This document shows, piece after piece, positions 35,335-46,777 of a stretch of DNA of 64,000 bases. Where the stretch lies: assembly GCF_010500835.1 (NCBI RefSeq), contig NZ_JAAAMJ010000017.1:25688-89687 (forward strand), written 5' to 3'. Each line of letters starts with the position of its first letter. Within the stretch, counting starts at the first letter, position 1. The notes beneath the pieces were generated by a model that saw only the letters and a list, made by a program, of their open reading frames with translations, was not told where the DNA came from and ran no database searches. The stretch is from Aurantimonas aggregata (GTDB lineage Bacteria; Pseudomonadota; Alphaproteobacteria; Rhizobiales; Rhizobiaceae). The translations under genes were made by a program, and so were the position numbers.

Positions 35335-37041
35335 TCAGTCGGCGGGGGCGGCGTAGCGCCGCCAGATCGCCTTGCGGATGCGGCGGCGGCTCTCCTGTGG
35401 TGCCAGCGTCCGGTCCTCCTCGACGCGTTTTGCCTCGAGGGCCAGATCCTCGTCGCGGATCACGTGGCGGAACCAGGCGGAATAGTCTCCGGCCCGCAGA
35501 TGATGCTCCCAGACGGGGTCATCCACCTCGGCCGCGATATCGACGAAGCGATAGAGGTTTCGGGCCGGCTGGTTCATCGCTTCGAGCGAACCGCGGAAGT
35601 AGAAGCTGCGGTCTGCGCCGACGTCTCCCACGGCGTATTTGCCGCGGTGGCGGCGATGCACCTGGACCGGTGACACGACCTCGATACACGCGGCCGGCTC
35701 GGCCGAACGCGGCTGCCAGAACAGTACCTCATCCGGTCCGCAGGCCGGGATCCCCTCCGGCACCGGCACCCCCAGCGCCCTTGCCAGGCCTGCCATCATG
35801 TCGCTGTCGTGGCCCCCGACAAGGAGGACGGCCTGGATACTCTGCATGACTCTGGGAGAAACGGCTTCAGGGTAGGCCGTGACGAGGACGGACGCCGCGG
35901 TGTCGAACGATTCGCCGGGGCCGTCCTCGTCGGTGCCGGCCGGCAGCACCTGGTGGGCCTCGTCGATCAGCAGCCAATGCGGGCGGCCGGTACGCGCGCG
36001 CAGGCGCGCGATCTGTGCGAGCATCGCCACAACGAGCGACCGCCGTTCGCATAGCGGCAGCGCCTGGGTGTTGACGACGAGATTGACCGCATCGTCGCGC
36101 AGCAGCTTCAGCGCCTCCGCCGCCGGGGGCGGCGCGCGCAGCGTGCCTATGAACACGGCGTGCTCCAGGTCGATATAGTCGCCCTCGGGATCGATCACGC
36201 AGAACTCGAATTGCCGTTCCGCCATTCTCTCGGTGAGCGCCGTGGCGAGGCATGACTTGCCGCTGCCCGAGCGGCCGGTGATCAGGACGCCGCCGCAGGC
36301 CGGCGCGATGACGACCTCGCTCCCTTGACGATCGCTGCCGATCCGGATCCCGCGGCGGCCGGGCGGCGCGATGGCTGCGTCCTCTGCCAGGATGCGGTCG
36401 ATCAGCTCGACGACGCCGGCGCCATGATCGGCGGCCAGAACGACGTCCGCCTCCTCCTTGACCGACGCAACGGCATTGGCGACAGCGGCGCCGCAGCCAC
36501 TCGCCGCGAGCAGCGCATGGTCGTTCTCGGCATCGCCGACGGCGACGACGTTGTGTCTGGAGATATCCAGTTCCCGCAGCGCGGCCCGGAGCCCGGAAGC
36601 CTTGTTGATCCCGGCAGGCAGGATCATGATCGCGCCCTTGTTGAAGACGATCTGCAGCTCCAGGCCGAGCTCGCGAATGGCCTGCAGGACGACGCCCTGG
36701 TGCGGCTCCCAGGTCGCGACGATGCCGCGTCCGACGGAGATCGGCCCGACGCCGAGCTCGCGGAGCCTCTGCACGAAGCGGGCCGGCGGCGGCGGCGCCA
36801 GCAGCTGCTCCAGGCCGGTCTCGGGGTCAAAGAGGAGCGCACCGTTCTCCGCGACGACCCGGTCGAACATCGCGGTCTCGGGAAAGATCCTGACGAGATC
36901 GGGAAGTTCGCGGCCGGTCACGAGGATCAGCCGCCGGCCCGACGCCTTTAGTCGCGCGAGGGAGCGGCAGGTCTCCGCCATCACCACCCCGTCATGCGCC
37001 AGGGTGCCGTCGTAGTCGGTGGCGAGCGCGAGAAAGTACAA
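35335..37041 (-). CDS. HAD-type phosphatase fused to a HerA/FtsK-like P-loop ATPase
   Basis: Two-domain protein of 568 residues. The N-terminal Cof-type HAD phosphatase (about 1-215) shows ATDYDGTLAHDG, VTGRE, the NKASGL lysine and VAVGDAENDHALL. The C-terminal ATPase (about 235-470) has Walker A GRSGSGKSCLA and Walker B LLIDEAHQVLPAG, like DUF87/HerA-type proteins. The start is a TTG at 37041 with GGGAG five bases before it, giving the HAD start LYFLALATDYDGT; the frame upstream encodes an Arg-rich tail unlike the family. The function is unknown; perhaps a sugar-phosphate phosphatase controlled by an ATP motor. Confidence 0.8.
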   Translation of the reverse strand: MYFLALATDYDGTLAHDGVVMAETCRSLARLKASGRRLILVTGRELPDLVRIFPETAMFDRVVAENGALLFDPETGLEQLLAPPPPARFVQRLRELGVGPISVGRGIVATWEPHQGVVLQAIRELGLELQIVFNKGAIMILPAGINKASGLRAALRELDISRHNVVAVGDAENDHALLAASGCGAAVANAVASVKEEADVVLAADHGAGVVELIDRILAEDAAIAPPGRRGIRIGSDRQGSEVVIAPACGGVLITGRSGSGKSCLATALTERMAERQFEFCVIDPEGDYIDLEHAVFIGTLRAPPPAAEALKLLRDDAVNLVVNTQALPLCERRSLVVAMLAQIARLRARTGRPHWLLIDEAHQVLPAGTDEDGPGESFDTAASVLVTAYPEAVSPRVMQSIQAVLLVGGHDSDMMAGLARALGVPVPEGIPACGPDEVLFWQPRSAEPAACIEVVSPVQVHRRHRGKYAVGDVGADRSFYFRGSLEAMNQPARNLYRFVDIAAEVDDPVWEHHLRAGDYSAWFRHVIRDEDLALEAKRVEEDRTLAPQESRRRIRKAIWRRYAAPAD

Positions 37042-37230
37042 GTTGACTCCCGAATGCTTCGGACAAGTGGTCCGGCGTCGATGCTCTCGCCGCCGTCGCG
37101 ACTCCCGCGGCATCGTATCGCTCGTAAAGACTGATTCAATCGGCCGGGTTGATCCGGATCAATGAGCCGGCGCCCGGCGGCCCTGCACAGAGGAAGCACA
37201 GGATACCGTCGCCGGTAAGCGGAGCCGTCA

Positions 37231-38310
37231 GTGCGTACATCACTCTGGCCAGTCGCCTTGCGGCTTCTGCCGCCGACCGCCGGCCCGAAAGAGCGCGGCA
37301 CGCGCGGGGCTGCGACCGCGCCGCCGGGTGGACCCGACCAGCCGGCCACGCTGGCCGTTCCGCCGAAGCTGTCCGGCCTCATCTTCCACAGCGGCTGGCG
37401 CGAGCAGATCCTGCTCGTGCTCCTTTCCGTCGCGGTGTTCCTCGTGAACATCCTGCCGCTGGAGTTGCAGCGCCGGATCGTCAACGACGCGACGGACGGT
37501 GCCGACTGGCGGTCCATCGCGTGGCTGGCCGCCTTCTACGCCCTGCTGGCGCTCATTCTCGGCCTCCTGAAGCTCGGCATGAACATCTATCGCGGGCGAA
37601 CCAGCGAGAGCGCCGTGCGCTGGCTCCGGGCCGCCATCCTCGGCGACATCGGGCATTTCCGCCACGGTGCGCGCCGGCCGCTGCCGCCGGGGGTGGAGGT
37701 ATCGCTGGTCCTCAGCGAGGCCGAGCCGATCGGCAGCTTCGTCGGCGTCAGCATCTCTGAGCCGCTGCTGCAGGGCGGCATCCTCCTCAGCGTGTTCGGT
37801 TACCTGACCTACCTCAATCCGCTGATGGCGATCGTGGCGGTGGCGGTCTTCTCGCCGCAGATCATCTTCGTCCCGCTCATGCAGAATGCCATCAACCGGC
37901 GCGTCGGCCAGCGCATCGCGACGCTGCGCACCCTCAGCATCGAGATCATCGACGCGCCGGTCGATGCCAGGCAGGCCGAGCGTCTGTACGACCGCGAGAT
38001 CGGTGCCGTGTTCGCGCTGAACATGGGCATCTTCAAACTCAAATACTCGATGAACTTCGCGATGAACCTGTTCCACCATCTGGGTGTCGCCGCCGTGCTG
38101 GGGGTTGGCGGCTATTTCGTGTCGCGCGGCGAAACCGAAATCGGCACCGTCGTGGCGTTCATCTCGGGCCTCGCCCAGGTCAACGCGCCCTGGGGCGACC
38201 TCGTCAACTGGTATCGCGAGCTGCGTGTCACGCAGACCAAAAACGGCCTGATCACCCAGGTGCTCGCGACCCTGGCTCCACCCCGGCCGGCGGCGCCGAT
38301 ACCCGATTGA
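37231..38310 (+). CDS. ABC exporter transmembrane domain protein without ATPase domain
   Basis: Protein of 359 residues made of an unstructured Pro/Ala-rich N-terminus (1-45) and six membrane segments of the type-1 ABC exporter fold (SGLIFHSGWREQILLVLLSV and later). The coupling-helix part GVSISEPLLQGGILLSVFGYL is kept, but there is no nucleotide-binding domain: the protein ends about 40 residues after the last membrane segment. No ATPase gene follows; instead there is a remnant of a membrane-fusion protein at 38365-38457. The GTG start lacks a strong ribosome site. It may be an orphan or may use an ATPase encoded elsewhere. Confidence 0.7.
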   Translation: MRTSLWPVALRLLPPTAGPKERGTRGAATAPPGGPDQPATLAVPPKLSGLIFHSGWREQILLVLLSVAVFLVNILPLELQRRIVNDATDGADWRSIAWLAAFYALLALILGLLKLGMNIYRGRTSESAVRWLRAAILGDIGHFRHGARRPLPPGVEVSLVLSEAEPIGSFVGVSISEPLLQGGILLSVFGYLTYLNPLMAIVAVAVFSPQIIFVPLMQNAINRRVGQRIATLRTLSIEIIDAPVDARQAERLYDREIGAVFALNMGIFKLKYSMNFAMNLFHHLGVAAVLGVGGYFVSRGETEIGTVVAFISGLAQVNAPWGDLVNWYRELRVTQTKNGLITQVLATLAPPRPAAPIPD

Positions 38311-38364
38311 GGCAGGCGACGCTGCAGCGGGCCGAGCGCCAGGTGAAGACGGACCGCCCTGCGG

Positions 38365-38457
38365 ATGATCGAGATCGGCCACCGTGACGCGGAGACGGCG
38401 GCGGTGCTGAAGGGTCTCGCGCCGGGCGCCTGCGTCATCCTGTTTCCCAGCGACTGA
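38365..38457 (+). pseudogene. Remnant of a HlyD/RND-type periplasmic adaptor protein (C-terminal end)
   Basis: 30 codons ending in a stop encode MIEIGHRDAETAAVLKGLAP and then GACVILFPSD. This is the usual last part of membrane-fusion (HlyD/MFP) proteins, whose C-termini read 'xVEIGHRNxxxAEVLxGLxPGxxVVLHPSD'. A TGA lies 21 bases upstream in this frame and a neighbouring frame continues the match, so it looks like a frameshifted, deleted gene rather than a real small protein. Confidence 0.6.
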
Positions 38458-38643
38458 GCGCCCGAGGCTGGCTGGTCCGAACGTTCGAGCCCTGCGCGCG
38501 GAGCGTCTGCCGAGGCTGGGCCACTGGCCCCAGGAACCGCCAGCCTTGAAACCGGCGCGCGGTTGCGCCACCAGACGGGCAAGCCACCCTCGCCTTGCGA
38601 CGGGCGCCGTAATGCGGAAGCTGCGGCTTGCGAGGAGAATCAC

Positions 38644-40554
38644 ATGCCAAGACCCGTCCACGCCACCGAGGAATTCGAGCCGACATCCGACCAGCGGCCG
38701 TTCGCCGACGAGGAATTCGCGCCCGTCGCCCCCTCGCCGACGAAGGCCGTCTTCAAGGATCCGCGCGAGGCGCTGAAGACAGTGTTCGGCCATGCGGATT
38801 TCCGCGGCAAGCAGGCCGCCGTCGTCGACCAGCTGGTGAAAGGCGGCGACGCGCTGGTGCTGTTTCCCACCGGCGAAGGCAAGTCGGTCTGCTACCAGGT
38901 GCCGGCGCTCTGCCGCCCCGGCACGGCGATCGTCGTCTCGCCGCTGATCGCGCTGATGCGCGACCAGGTCGAGGCACTCCGGCAGGCCGGCGTCAGCGCC
39001 GCGGCGATCAATTCGTCGATGAGCGAGGAGGAGCGGACGGAGGTTCGCCGGGCGCTGCTCGCGGGCGAATTGCAGCTGCTCTACGTCACGCCCGAGCGGA
39101 TGGTGATGGGCGGCTTCAAGAACACGCTGTCGCGCGTGAAGCTGTCGCTGATCGCCATCGACGAGGCCCATTGCGTCAGCTCCTGGGGCCACGACTTCCG
39201 GCCGGAATACCGCGAGCTCGAGACGCTCGCCGACGACTATCCGGGCGTGCCGCGCATCGCGCTGACGGCGACGGCCGACCCGACGACGCGCGCCGACATC
39301 GCCGAGCGACTGCGGCTCGGCGAGGCGCCGGTGTTCATGACCTCCTTCGACAGGCCCAACATCCGCTATTCGATCGTCGAGCGCGACAACCCGAAGAAGC
39401 AGCTGCTCGCCTTCCTCTCCGGCCACAAGGGCGACAGCGGCATCGTCTACTGCCTGTCGCGCCGCAAGGTCGAGGAGACGGCCTCCTGGCTCAACGAGCA
39501 GGGCATCCGCGCCCTGCCCTACCATGCCGGCATGCCGCACCATGTGAAGGCCGCCAACCAGGACGCCTTCCTGCAGGAGGACAGCCTCGTGCTGGTGGCG
39601 ACCGTCGCCTTCGGCATGGGCATCGACAAGCCGGACGTGCGCTTCGTCGCGCACATGGACATGCCTTCCTCGGTGGAGGCCTACTACCAGGAGACCGGCC
39701 GCGCCGGCCGCGACCGCCAGTCGGCCGAGGCGTGGATGGCCTACGGCATGCAGGACGTCGTGCAGCGCCGGCGAATGATCGACGAGGGCGAGGCTGACGA
39801 GGCGGTGAAGCGCAACGGCCATGCCAAGCTCAGCGCACTCCTGGCGATCTGCGAGACCGCCGACTGCCGCCGCGCGGCGCTGCTCGCCCATTTCGGCGAG
39901 AGCCATCCCGGCGGCTGCGGCAATTGCGACACCTGCCTCTCCCCGGTCGAGACCTATGACGCCACCGACGCCGCCATCAAGCTGCTCGCCGCGGTCTACC
40001 GCACCGACCAGCGCTACGGCGCCGGCCACGTCATCGACGTCCTCACCGGCAAGGCAACCGACAAGGTGAAGAAGGCCGGGCACGACCAGATCCCGATCTT
40101 CGGCCAGGGCAAGGACGTCGCGCCGCGGATCTGGCAGTCGGTCACCCGCCAGCTCACCGCCATCGGGCTGCTGGCCGTCGATGCCGACAGCTACGGCGTG
40201 CTGAAGCTGCAGGAAGGCGCCCGCGCGGTGTTCCGGGGGGAGCGCAAGCTCACCTTCCGCAAGGACCGCGACAGCAAGGCGACGCGCTTCCGCGGCACCT
40301 CGGGCGCGGTCGAGGGCCTGTCGGACGCCGACGGCGCCTTGTTCGAGATGCTGCGGCGCGAACGGCTCCGCCTCGCCAAGGCGCAGGGCCTGCCGCCCTA
40401 CATGATCTTCAACGACGCGACGCTGCGCGCCATGGCGGAAGCCCGGCCCACCGACACCGAGGAAATGGCGGCGATCTCCGGCGTCGGCGAGGCCAAGCTC
40501 GCCAAATACGGCGACCTCTTCATCGCCGTCGTCCGGGCGGCGGACGCGCTCTAG
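38644..40554 (+). CDS. recQ: RecQ-family ATP-dependent DNA helicase
   Basis: RecQ helicase of 636 residues. Motifs: [15 protein letters not shown] (I), [11 protein letters not shown] (Ia), [16 protein letters not shown] (II), LTATAD (III), [16 protein letters not shown] (V) and [11 protein letters not shown] (VI). The RQC zinc cysteines are in CETADC and GGCGNCDTC, and an HRDC domain forms the C-terminus (about 560-636). About 35 acidic residues precede the helicase core. The ATG at 38644 sits just behind a GAGGAGAA ribosome site. It unwinds DNA 3'->5' in recombinational repair. Confidence 0.96.
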   Translation: MPRPVHATEEFEPTSDQRPFADEEFAPVAPSPTKAVFKDPREALKTVFGHADFRGKQAAVVDQLVKGGDALVLFPTGEGKSVCYQVPALCRPGTAIVVSPLIALMRDQVEALRQAGVSAAAINSSMSEEERTEVRRALLAGELQLLYVTPERMVMGGFKNTLSRVKLSLIAIDEAHCVSSWGHDFRPEYRELETLADDYPGVPRIALTATADPTTRADIAERLRLGEAPVFMTSFDRPNIRYSIVERDNPKKQLLAFLSGHKGDSGIVYCLSRRKVEETASWLNEQGIRALPYHAGMPHHVKAANQDAFLQEDSLVLVATVAFGMGIDKPDVRFVAHMDMPSSVEAYYQETGRAGRDRQSAEAWMAYGMQDVVQRRRMIDEGEADEAVKRNGHAKLSALLAICETADCRRAALLAHFGESHPGGCGNCDTCLSPVETYDATDAAIKLLAAVYRTDQRYGAGHVIDVLTGKATDKVKKAGHDQIPIFGQGKDVAPRIWQSVTRQLTAIGLLAVDADSYGVLKLQEGARAVFRGERKLTFRKDRDSKATRFRGTSGAVEGLSDADGALFEMLRRERLRLAKAQGLPPYMIFNDATLRAMAEARPTDTEEMAAISGVGEAKLAKYGDLFIAVVRAADAL

Positions 40555-40607
40555 CGAGCCAACGCGGCGCCCTCGGCGACGCGATTCAGGCGCGAGAGCG
40601 GCGTGGG

Positions 40608-40786
40608 TCAAGCCGAAGGGGCCGGCCGTGCGGCGGCGTTCTTGCGCCGCAGATCGCCCTTGCAGCGTTCGGAACAGGTCCTCACCTGGTCCCAGTCGCG
40701 GGCCCATTTCCGGCGCCAGGCGAACGGCCGGCCGCAGGCGGCGCAGGTCTTCTGCGGCAGGGTCGATTTGGTGAAGCGCTTGCTGG

Positions 40787-40790
<4 letters not shown>
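40608..40790 (-). CDS. DUF2256 small zinc-finger-like protein
   Basis: Protein of 60 residues with the DUF2256 pattern KRFTKSTLPQKTC, then CxxC...CSERC (four cysteines, likely one zinc) and a basic WRRKWARDWDQV centre. It starts with a TTG at 40790 that overlaps the TGA of the photolyase gene (TTGA), so both are translated together. DUF2256 proteins occur beside or fused to cryptochrome/photolyase-like genes in other bacteria; the job is unknown. Confidence 0.75.
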
Positions 40791-42316
<1,526 letters not shown>

Positions 42317-42322
42317 CGACCC

Positions 42323-44272
42323 TCAGGCGCCGGCGATCAGCGCCTCGATGCGCACTCGCACACCCTCGGGCGGATAGGCCACCGCAACGGTGCCGTCGAG
42401 CTGCCCGCCCAGGAGGCGCTCCAGCAGGGTCGAGCCGAAGCCGCGCCTTGTCGGCGGCGTGACGGGCGGACCGTTGCTCTCGGCCCACTGGTGACAGAGC
42501 GTGCTGCCGCCTTCCGCCGGCTCCTTCTTCCAGCTGACCCTCAGTCGTCCTCCCGGGACCGACAGGGCGCCGTATTTGACGGCGTTGGTGGTCAGCTCGT
42601 GCACCGCCATCGCGAGCGGCACGGCGACATCCACGGGAAGGTGGAAATTCACCCCGTCGAGCGTCAGCCGCTTGCCGTCGTCATAGGGCTCGAGCTCGGC
42701 GCGGACGATCTTTTCCAGGTCGGCGCCGGCCCATTCATTGTCCGTCAGCAGCGTGTGGCTGCGGGCGAGCGAGGTGATCCGGTTGGTCATGCCCTCCTGG
42801 AACGACTCCATGCTGTCGGAGGTGCGCAGGGTGAAGTTCATGACCGACTGGACGGTGGCGAGGGTGTTCTTCACCCGGTGATGCAGCTCGCCGATCAGCA
42901 GCGCCTGGCGTTCCTTGGCCGCCTTCTCGCTGGAGATGTCGCGCACCTCGACGATGGTGCCGATCGTCTTGGAGGCCTCGTCGCGGATCGGGCTGGCGGT
43001 GAAGGCGATGGGATAGAAGCTGCCGTCCTTGTGGACGAACACCTCCTCCCCCTGCATGTTGTTGTTCTCCGGGAAGGCGCGGTCGATCACGCATTCCTCG
43101 ATCGGGAAGGGGCGCCCGTCGGGATGCGTGTGGTGCACCACGTCGTGCAGCGGCCGACCGCGCGTCTCGTCCAGCGAATAGCCGGTCAGCGCCTCGGCGG
43201 CCGGGTTCATGTAGATGCAGTGCTGGCGCTCATCCATGACGAAGACGGCGACGGAGGCGTTGTTCAGCACCGCGTTCAGCCGTCGCGTCGTGTCGTTCAG
43301 GCGCTCCTCGGTCTGCTTGCGGTCGGTAATGTCGAGCACGAACTCGAAGCCGGTGCCATCGGGCAGCAACTTGGCAGCGAACAGCGCCCACCAGCGCGAT
43401 CCATCCGCCCGGATATACTGCTTTTCGTAAGGCCGGGTCTGGCCTTTCGTCGTCAGTTCGGCGAAGGCCCGCTCGGAGTCCGCCATCCACTCCGGTGGCG
43501 TCAGGGTCTGCCAGTTGAGCTGTCCTGCCTCCAGATTCGCGCGGCTGTAGCCGCCCATCTGGAGAAAGGCATCGTTGGCATCGGTAAGCTTGCCATCCAT
43601 GTCGAAATAGATCGCGCCGACCGTCCCGATCTCGAGGGCGGTGCGGAACCGCGCCTCGCTGACGCGCAGGGCTTCCTCGGCACGGGCTCGTTCGACCGCC
43701 GCCCAGGTGCGTTCGGCGATTTCGCGAACCAGCGCCACGTCCGCCTCGCTCCAGGGTCGAGGCATGGCGTCGTGCACGAACAGCAGCGCGATCAGCCGTC
43801 CCGTCTTGACCAGCGGCACGGCAAGCTGCGCGCGGATCCCGAGGGCTGCGTGCGCGGCCGCCGGCGGTTTTCCGGCGGTCCGGGGGTCGGTGTCGAAATC
43901 CTCGACGACGACGGCCTGGCCGAGGCGAAGGACGCCGGCAAACTCGGGGCTGTAGCTTTCCAGATGGTGCCGGCCGGCTATGGAGCCTACGCCATCTGCC
44001 CGCCAGTCATCCTCGATGTGGAAATGGACGCCATCCGTCTCGAGCTCGGAGTAGCCGGCGCGGCTCGCGCCGAGATACCGGCCCAGCAGCCCGGCAGCGG
44101 CCGCCATGACGGCGCGCGGTGCGGCGATTTCGCGCAGGCAGTCGCTGAAGTCGAGGAGAAAGGCCTGCCTGGACTGATGCTGGCCCGTTTCGGCCCGCGC
44201 CTTTGCGTCTCTGTCCAGTAGCCGCGGTGCGGGGCCGTCCGCATCCGCATTGAGACCACCGGTTTCACTCAT
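42323..44272 (-). CDS. GAF-PAS-PAS HWE-family sensor histidine kinase
   Basis: Soluble kinase of 649 residues. Order: GAF domain (about 45-195), PAS (about 205-325), a second PAS with PAC (about 330-455), and an HWE-type kinase core (about 455-649). Kinase features are GELHHRVKNTLATVQS with the phospho-histidine, the N-box HELTTNAVKYGAL and the WAES tryptophan-glutamate motif that defines HWE kinases. There is no membrane segment or response regulator next to it. HWE kinases in this group often act in light, stress or general stress signalling. The 6-bp gap to the photolyase gene implies they are co-transcribed, perhaps in a light or UV response. Confidence 0.88.
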   Translation of the reverse strand: MSETGGLNADADGPAPRLLDRDAKARAETGQHQSRQAFLLDFSDCLREIAAPRAVMAAAAGLLGRYLGASRAGYSELETDGVHFHIEDDWRADGVGSIAGRHHLESYSPEFAGVLRLGQAVVVEDFDTDPRTAGKPPAAAHAALGIRAQLAVPLVKTGRLIALLFVHDAMPRPWSEADVALVREIAERTWAAVERARAEEALRVSEARFRTALEIGTVGAIYFDMDGKLTDANDAFLQMGGYSRANLEAGQLNWQTLTPPEWMADSERAFAELTTKGQTRPYEKQYIRADGSRWWALFAAKLLPDGTGFEFVLDITDRKQTEERLNDTTRRLNAVLNNASVAVFVMDERQHCIYMNPAAEALTGYSLDETRGRPLHDVVHHTHPDGRPFPIEECVIDRAFPENNNMQGEEVFVHKDGSFYPIAFTASPIRDEASKTIGTIVEVRDISSEKAAKERQALLIGELHHRVKNTLATVQSVMNFTLRTSDSMESFQEGMTNRITSLARSHTLLTDNEWAGADLEKIVRAELEPYDDGKRLTLDGVNFHLPVDVAVPLAMAVHELTTNAVKYGALSVPGGRLRVSWKKEPAEGGSTLCHQWAESNGPPVTPPTRRGFGSTLLERLLGGQLDGTVAVAYPPEGVRVRIEALIAGA

Positions 44273-44456
44273 TCACATGGGTCCCTGCTGTGCTTGATCA
44301 CGCCGGCTGGGTTGCACCGGCTCCTTTGTGCAGCGCCATCATCCAGACCAGGGACACATTGCAGCGCAACGACACCGCCATCAATCGGAAAATGGCGGCG
44401 ATGAGGATCGGCGACATCGCGGCGATCGGGAAATCTGCGGCGGCGGCCGGTCGCTT

Positions 44457-44966
44457 CTATCGCGGCGATCCATTTGCCATTGCCGGGCGCGCCGGCAGCA
44501 CGGGCGCATCGTCGGCCGGCGGGCTTGCCTCGAGATCGGCGATCAGCCGCTTCATCTCGTCGATCTCGCGCACCTGCGCTTCGAGGATCTCGTCGGCGAG
44601 CTGGCGGACGCGCGGATCGGTGATTTGCGCCCGCTCGCTGGTCATGATGGCGATCGAATGGTGCGGGATCATCGCCTTCATGTAGGCGACGTCGCCGACC
44701 GTCTCCTGGCTGCGCAGGAGGAACAGCGAACCGGCGAAGACGATCACCGCCGCCGCGAGGATGGCGAAATTCGCGGCCTTGTTCCTGTACATCGACCACA
44801 TGAAGCCCAGCATGATCACCGCCATCACGGCGCCCATGTAGATCGCCATCCAGGTCCGCGTCTGGCTGTAGAACACGTGGTCCAGGGCGTAGGTATTGAG
44901 GTACATCAGGGCGAACATGACGATCGTCGAGGTGGCGATCATGGCGCCGAAGCGGGCGTAGCTCAT
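44457..44966 (-). CDS. DUF305-domain membrane protein
   Basis: Protein of 169 residues with four hydrophobic segments (residues 5-100), then a DUF305 helical domain starting AYMKAMIPHHSIAIMTSERAQI, with the conserved HHS motif of putative copper/metal-binding DUF305 proteins. The C-terminal 25 residues are Pro/Ala-rich. The ATG at 44966 is preceded by AAGGAGATA. Function unknown. Confidence 0.8.
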   Translation of the reverse strand: MSYARFGAMIATSTIVMFALMYLNTYALDHVFYSQTRTWMAIYMGAVMAVIMLGFMWSMYRNKAANFAILAAAVIVFAGSLFLLRSQETVGDVAYMKAMIPHHSIAIMTSERAQITDPRVRQLADEILEAQVREIDEMKRLIADLEASPPADDAPVLPARPAMANGSPR

Positions 44967-45105
44967 GGGTATCTCCTTGCACTTCCACTGGGGGTCGAAC
45001 GCGCCGAGCCTTGCCAGGATGCATCTGGCATCGAGATGCCGGCACGATGGTGATGACGTCCGAACGCCGCCGTAGCCTCGCGCCGCCCGTTGCCTTGCAT
45101 TGCCG

Positions 45106-45495
45106 TTACCCGCCGCCCGACTGGCCGCTCCGGGCAGCCTCCTCGGCCGACTGGCTCTTCTGCCAGGGCCAGCGGCCATTGATCTCCACCTCCAGCGCGA
45201 AGCTGAGGAAGGTCCGGATCACGACGATGCCCCCGAGGACCGCGACGCTCTCCAGCGTCGGCTCGATGGCGACGGTGTTGATGATGTCCGCCGCGACGAG
45301 AAACTCCAGCCCGAGCAGGATGGCGCGGCCGAGGCTTGCGCGAAATGCGTGGAACGACCCGACGCCGTCACCGCGCAGTTTCTGCCGCAGGAAGGTCAAC
45401 GCCGCGACGATCGTCCCGATGACGATCACCAGGATCCCGGCGAATTCGATGCCGCGCGTCGTCCAGTGCAACGCCTGGCTCAAAGCTTCGTCCAT
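45106..45495 (-). CDS. DUF1622 small membrane protein
   Basis: Protein of 129 residues with about three hydrophobic segments (IEFAGILVIVIGTIVAALTF, ILLGLEFLVAADIINTV, SVAVLGGIVVIRTFLSFALE). This is the DUF1622 pattern, in which LGRAILLGLEFLVAADII is conserved. The C-terminal tail is polar. Function unknown. It may be co-transcribed with the DUF305 gene 139 bp downstream. Confidence 0.8.
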   Translation of the reverse strand: MDEALSQALHWTTRGIEFAGILVIVIGTIVAALTFLRQKLRGDGVGSFHAFRASLGRAILLGLEFLVAADIINTVAIEPTLESVAVLGGIVVIRTFLSFALEVEINGRWPWQKSQSAEEAARSGQSGGG

Positions 45496-45776
45496 TCAGG
45501 CCTCCCTGCCGGGGCATGGCGCGACCGGCCGATCCCGCGGGGTCGCAGGCCGCGCGCCGACGTTTCGCAATCTGCCGGCCAGACACCATCAATGACACAC
45601 GCTGTCCACCCGGGTCGGTGGCTGGCGATCGCCGGTCTTCGATGGTGGCGGGTATTCGACCGTCGGGGACATGTCCCGACCGGCGCCTGGCTATGCCGCT
45701 CGGCCGGCCTTCGGCGACCCACACCATGCCGCGTTCGACGGCCATTCCATGCCGGCAAGCCCGGCGGCGCACCTGA

Positions 45777-46052
45777 CCGAAGAAAAACCAGCGCCGGAGC
45801 CTCGACGTCGCCGGCCCGGAAGCGCCGGGCATGATCGTCGTCGATCCGGCGGCGCATTTCCGCTATCTCGTCATGGAGAACGGCCCGGCGATGCGCTACG
45901 GCGTCGGCGTCGGCCAGGCAGGCCTCGAGTTCACCGGCGAGGGCATCATCGGGCGCAAGGTTGATTGGCCGCGCTGGAAGCCGACACCGGACATGATCGA
46001 GCGCGAGCCGGATGGCCAGCCGCAATCCATCGCCGAAGGAGACCTGACATGA
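45777..46052 (+). pseudogene. Truncated L,D-transpeptidase (YkuD) gene
   Basis: The frame encodes VAGPEAPGMIVVDPAAHFRY and LVMENGPAMRYGVGVGQAG, the N-terminal half of the YkuD fold of rhizobial L,D-transpeptidases, which cross-link peptidoglycan. It stops at 46052 after SIAEGDLT. The catalytic half with HGN and SxGCxR is absent, and so are a start codon and export signal: an in-frame TGA lies at 45774. It is a broken copy. Its end overlaps the DsbA-like start by 4 bp, so its translation, if any, would be coupled. Confidence 0.65.
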
Positions 46053-46663
46053 CCATGATCGACCGCCGCAGCCTGCTGATCGGCACACTCGCGATCGGCG
46101 CGACGCCGCTGATCGCCCGGACCGCGTCCGCCGCGCCCGACCCGATGTCGAAGGACGCCGTGCTGTTCGACCCCGAGGTGCCGGTGCTCGGCAACAGGGA
46201 CGGCGACGTCACCATCGTGGAGTTCTTCGACTACCAGTGCCCCTACTGCAAGCAGGCCCATCCCGATGTCGTCAGGCTGGTGCGTGAGGATGGCGGCATC
46301 CGCCACGTGATGAAGGACTGGCCGATCTTCGGACCCGCCTCGCTCTACGCCTCGCGCCTGACGCTCGCCGCCGGTACGCATCACCCGAAGGCGCTGGCGG
46401 CGCTGATGGCGACGCCCGGTCGGCTGACGCCCGAGCTGATCGAGACGACGCTGAGCCAGGCCGGCTTCAAGATCGCGGCGCTCAACGCCGCCTACGATGC
46501 CGACAGCGACCGGATCAACGGCATCCTCCAGCGCAACAGCGCCCAGGCGGAGAATTTCGGCCTGATGGGCACGCCGGCCTACGTCGTCGGAACGGCGCTC
46601 TTCCCCGGCGTGGTAGCGCCCGCCGACATGAAGCAGGCCATCGCCCAGGCAAGGGCCGGCTGA
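46049..46663 (+). CDS. DsbA-family thioredoxin-like oxidoreductase
   Basis: Protein of 204 residues with an N-terminal export signal containing a twin arginine (DRRSLLIGTLAIGATPLIA) and a DsbA-type thioredoxin fold. The active site CPYC lies in FFDYQCPYCKQAH (about 65), and the cis-proline loop in GTPAYVVG. It probably oxidises or isomerises thiols of periplasmic proteins. It follows the broken YkuD gene; no DsbB is nearby. Confidence 0.88.
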   Translation: MTMIDRRSLLIGTLAIGATPLIARTASAAPDPMSKDAVLFDPEVPVLGNRDGDVTIVEFFDYQCPYCKQAHPDVVRLVREDGGIRHVMKDWPIFGPASLYASRLTLAAGTHHPKALAALMATPGRLTPELIETTLSQAGFKIAALNAAYDADSDRINGILQRNSAQAENFGLMGTPAYVVGTALFPGVVAPADMKQAIAQARAG

Positions 46664-46777
46664 GCAGCGACCGCGGGCCATGCCACCAGAGCTGCGGTAT
46701 TGCCGGGCCGCAGGCGCTCCGGCGTGCCCGTGGATTCGGGCGGCGCGCGGGGCGGGCGAAATCCAACGAGGAAGGTT

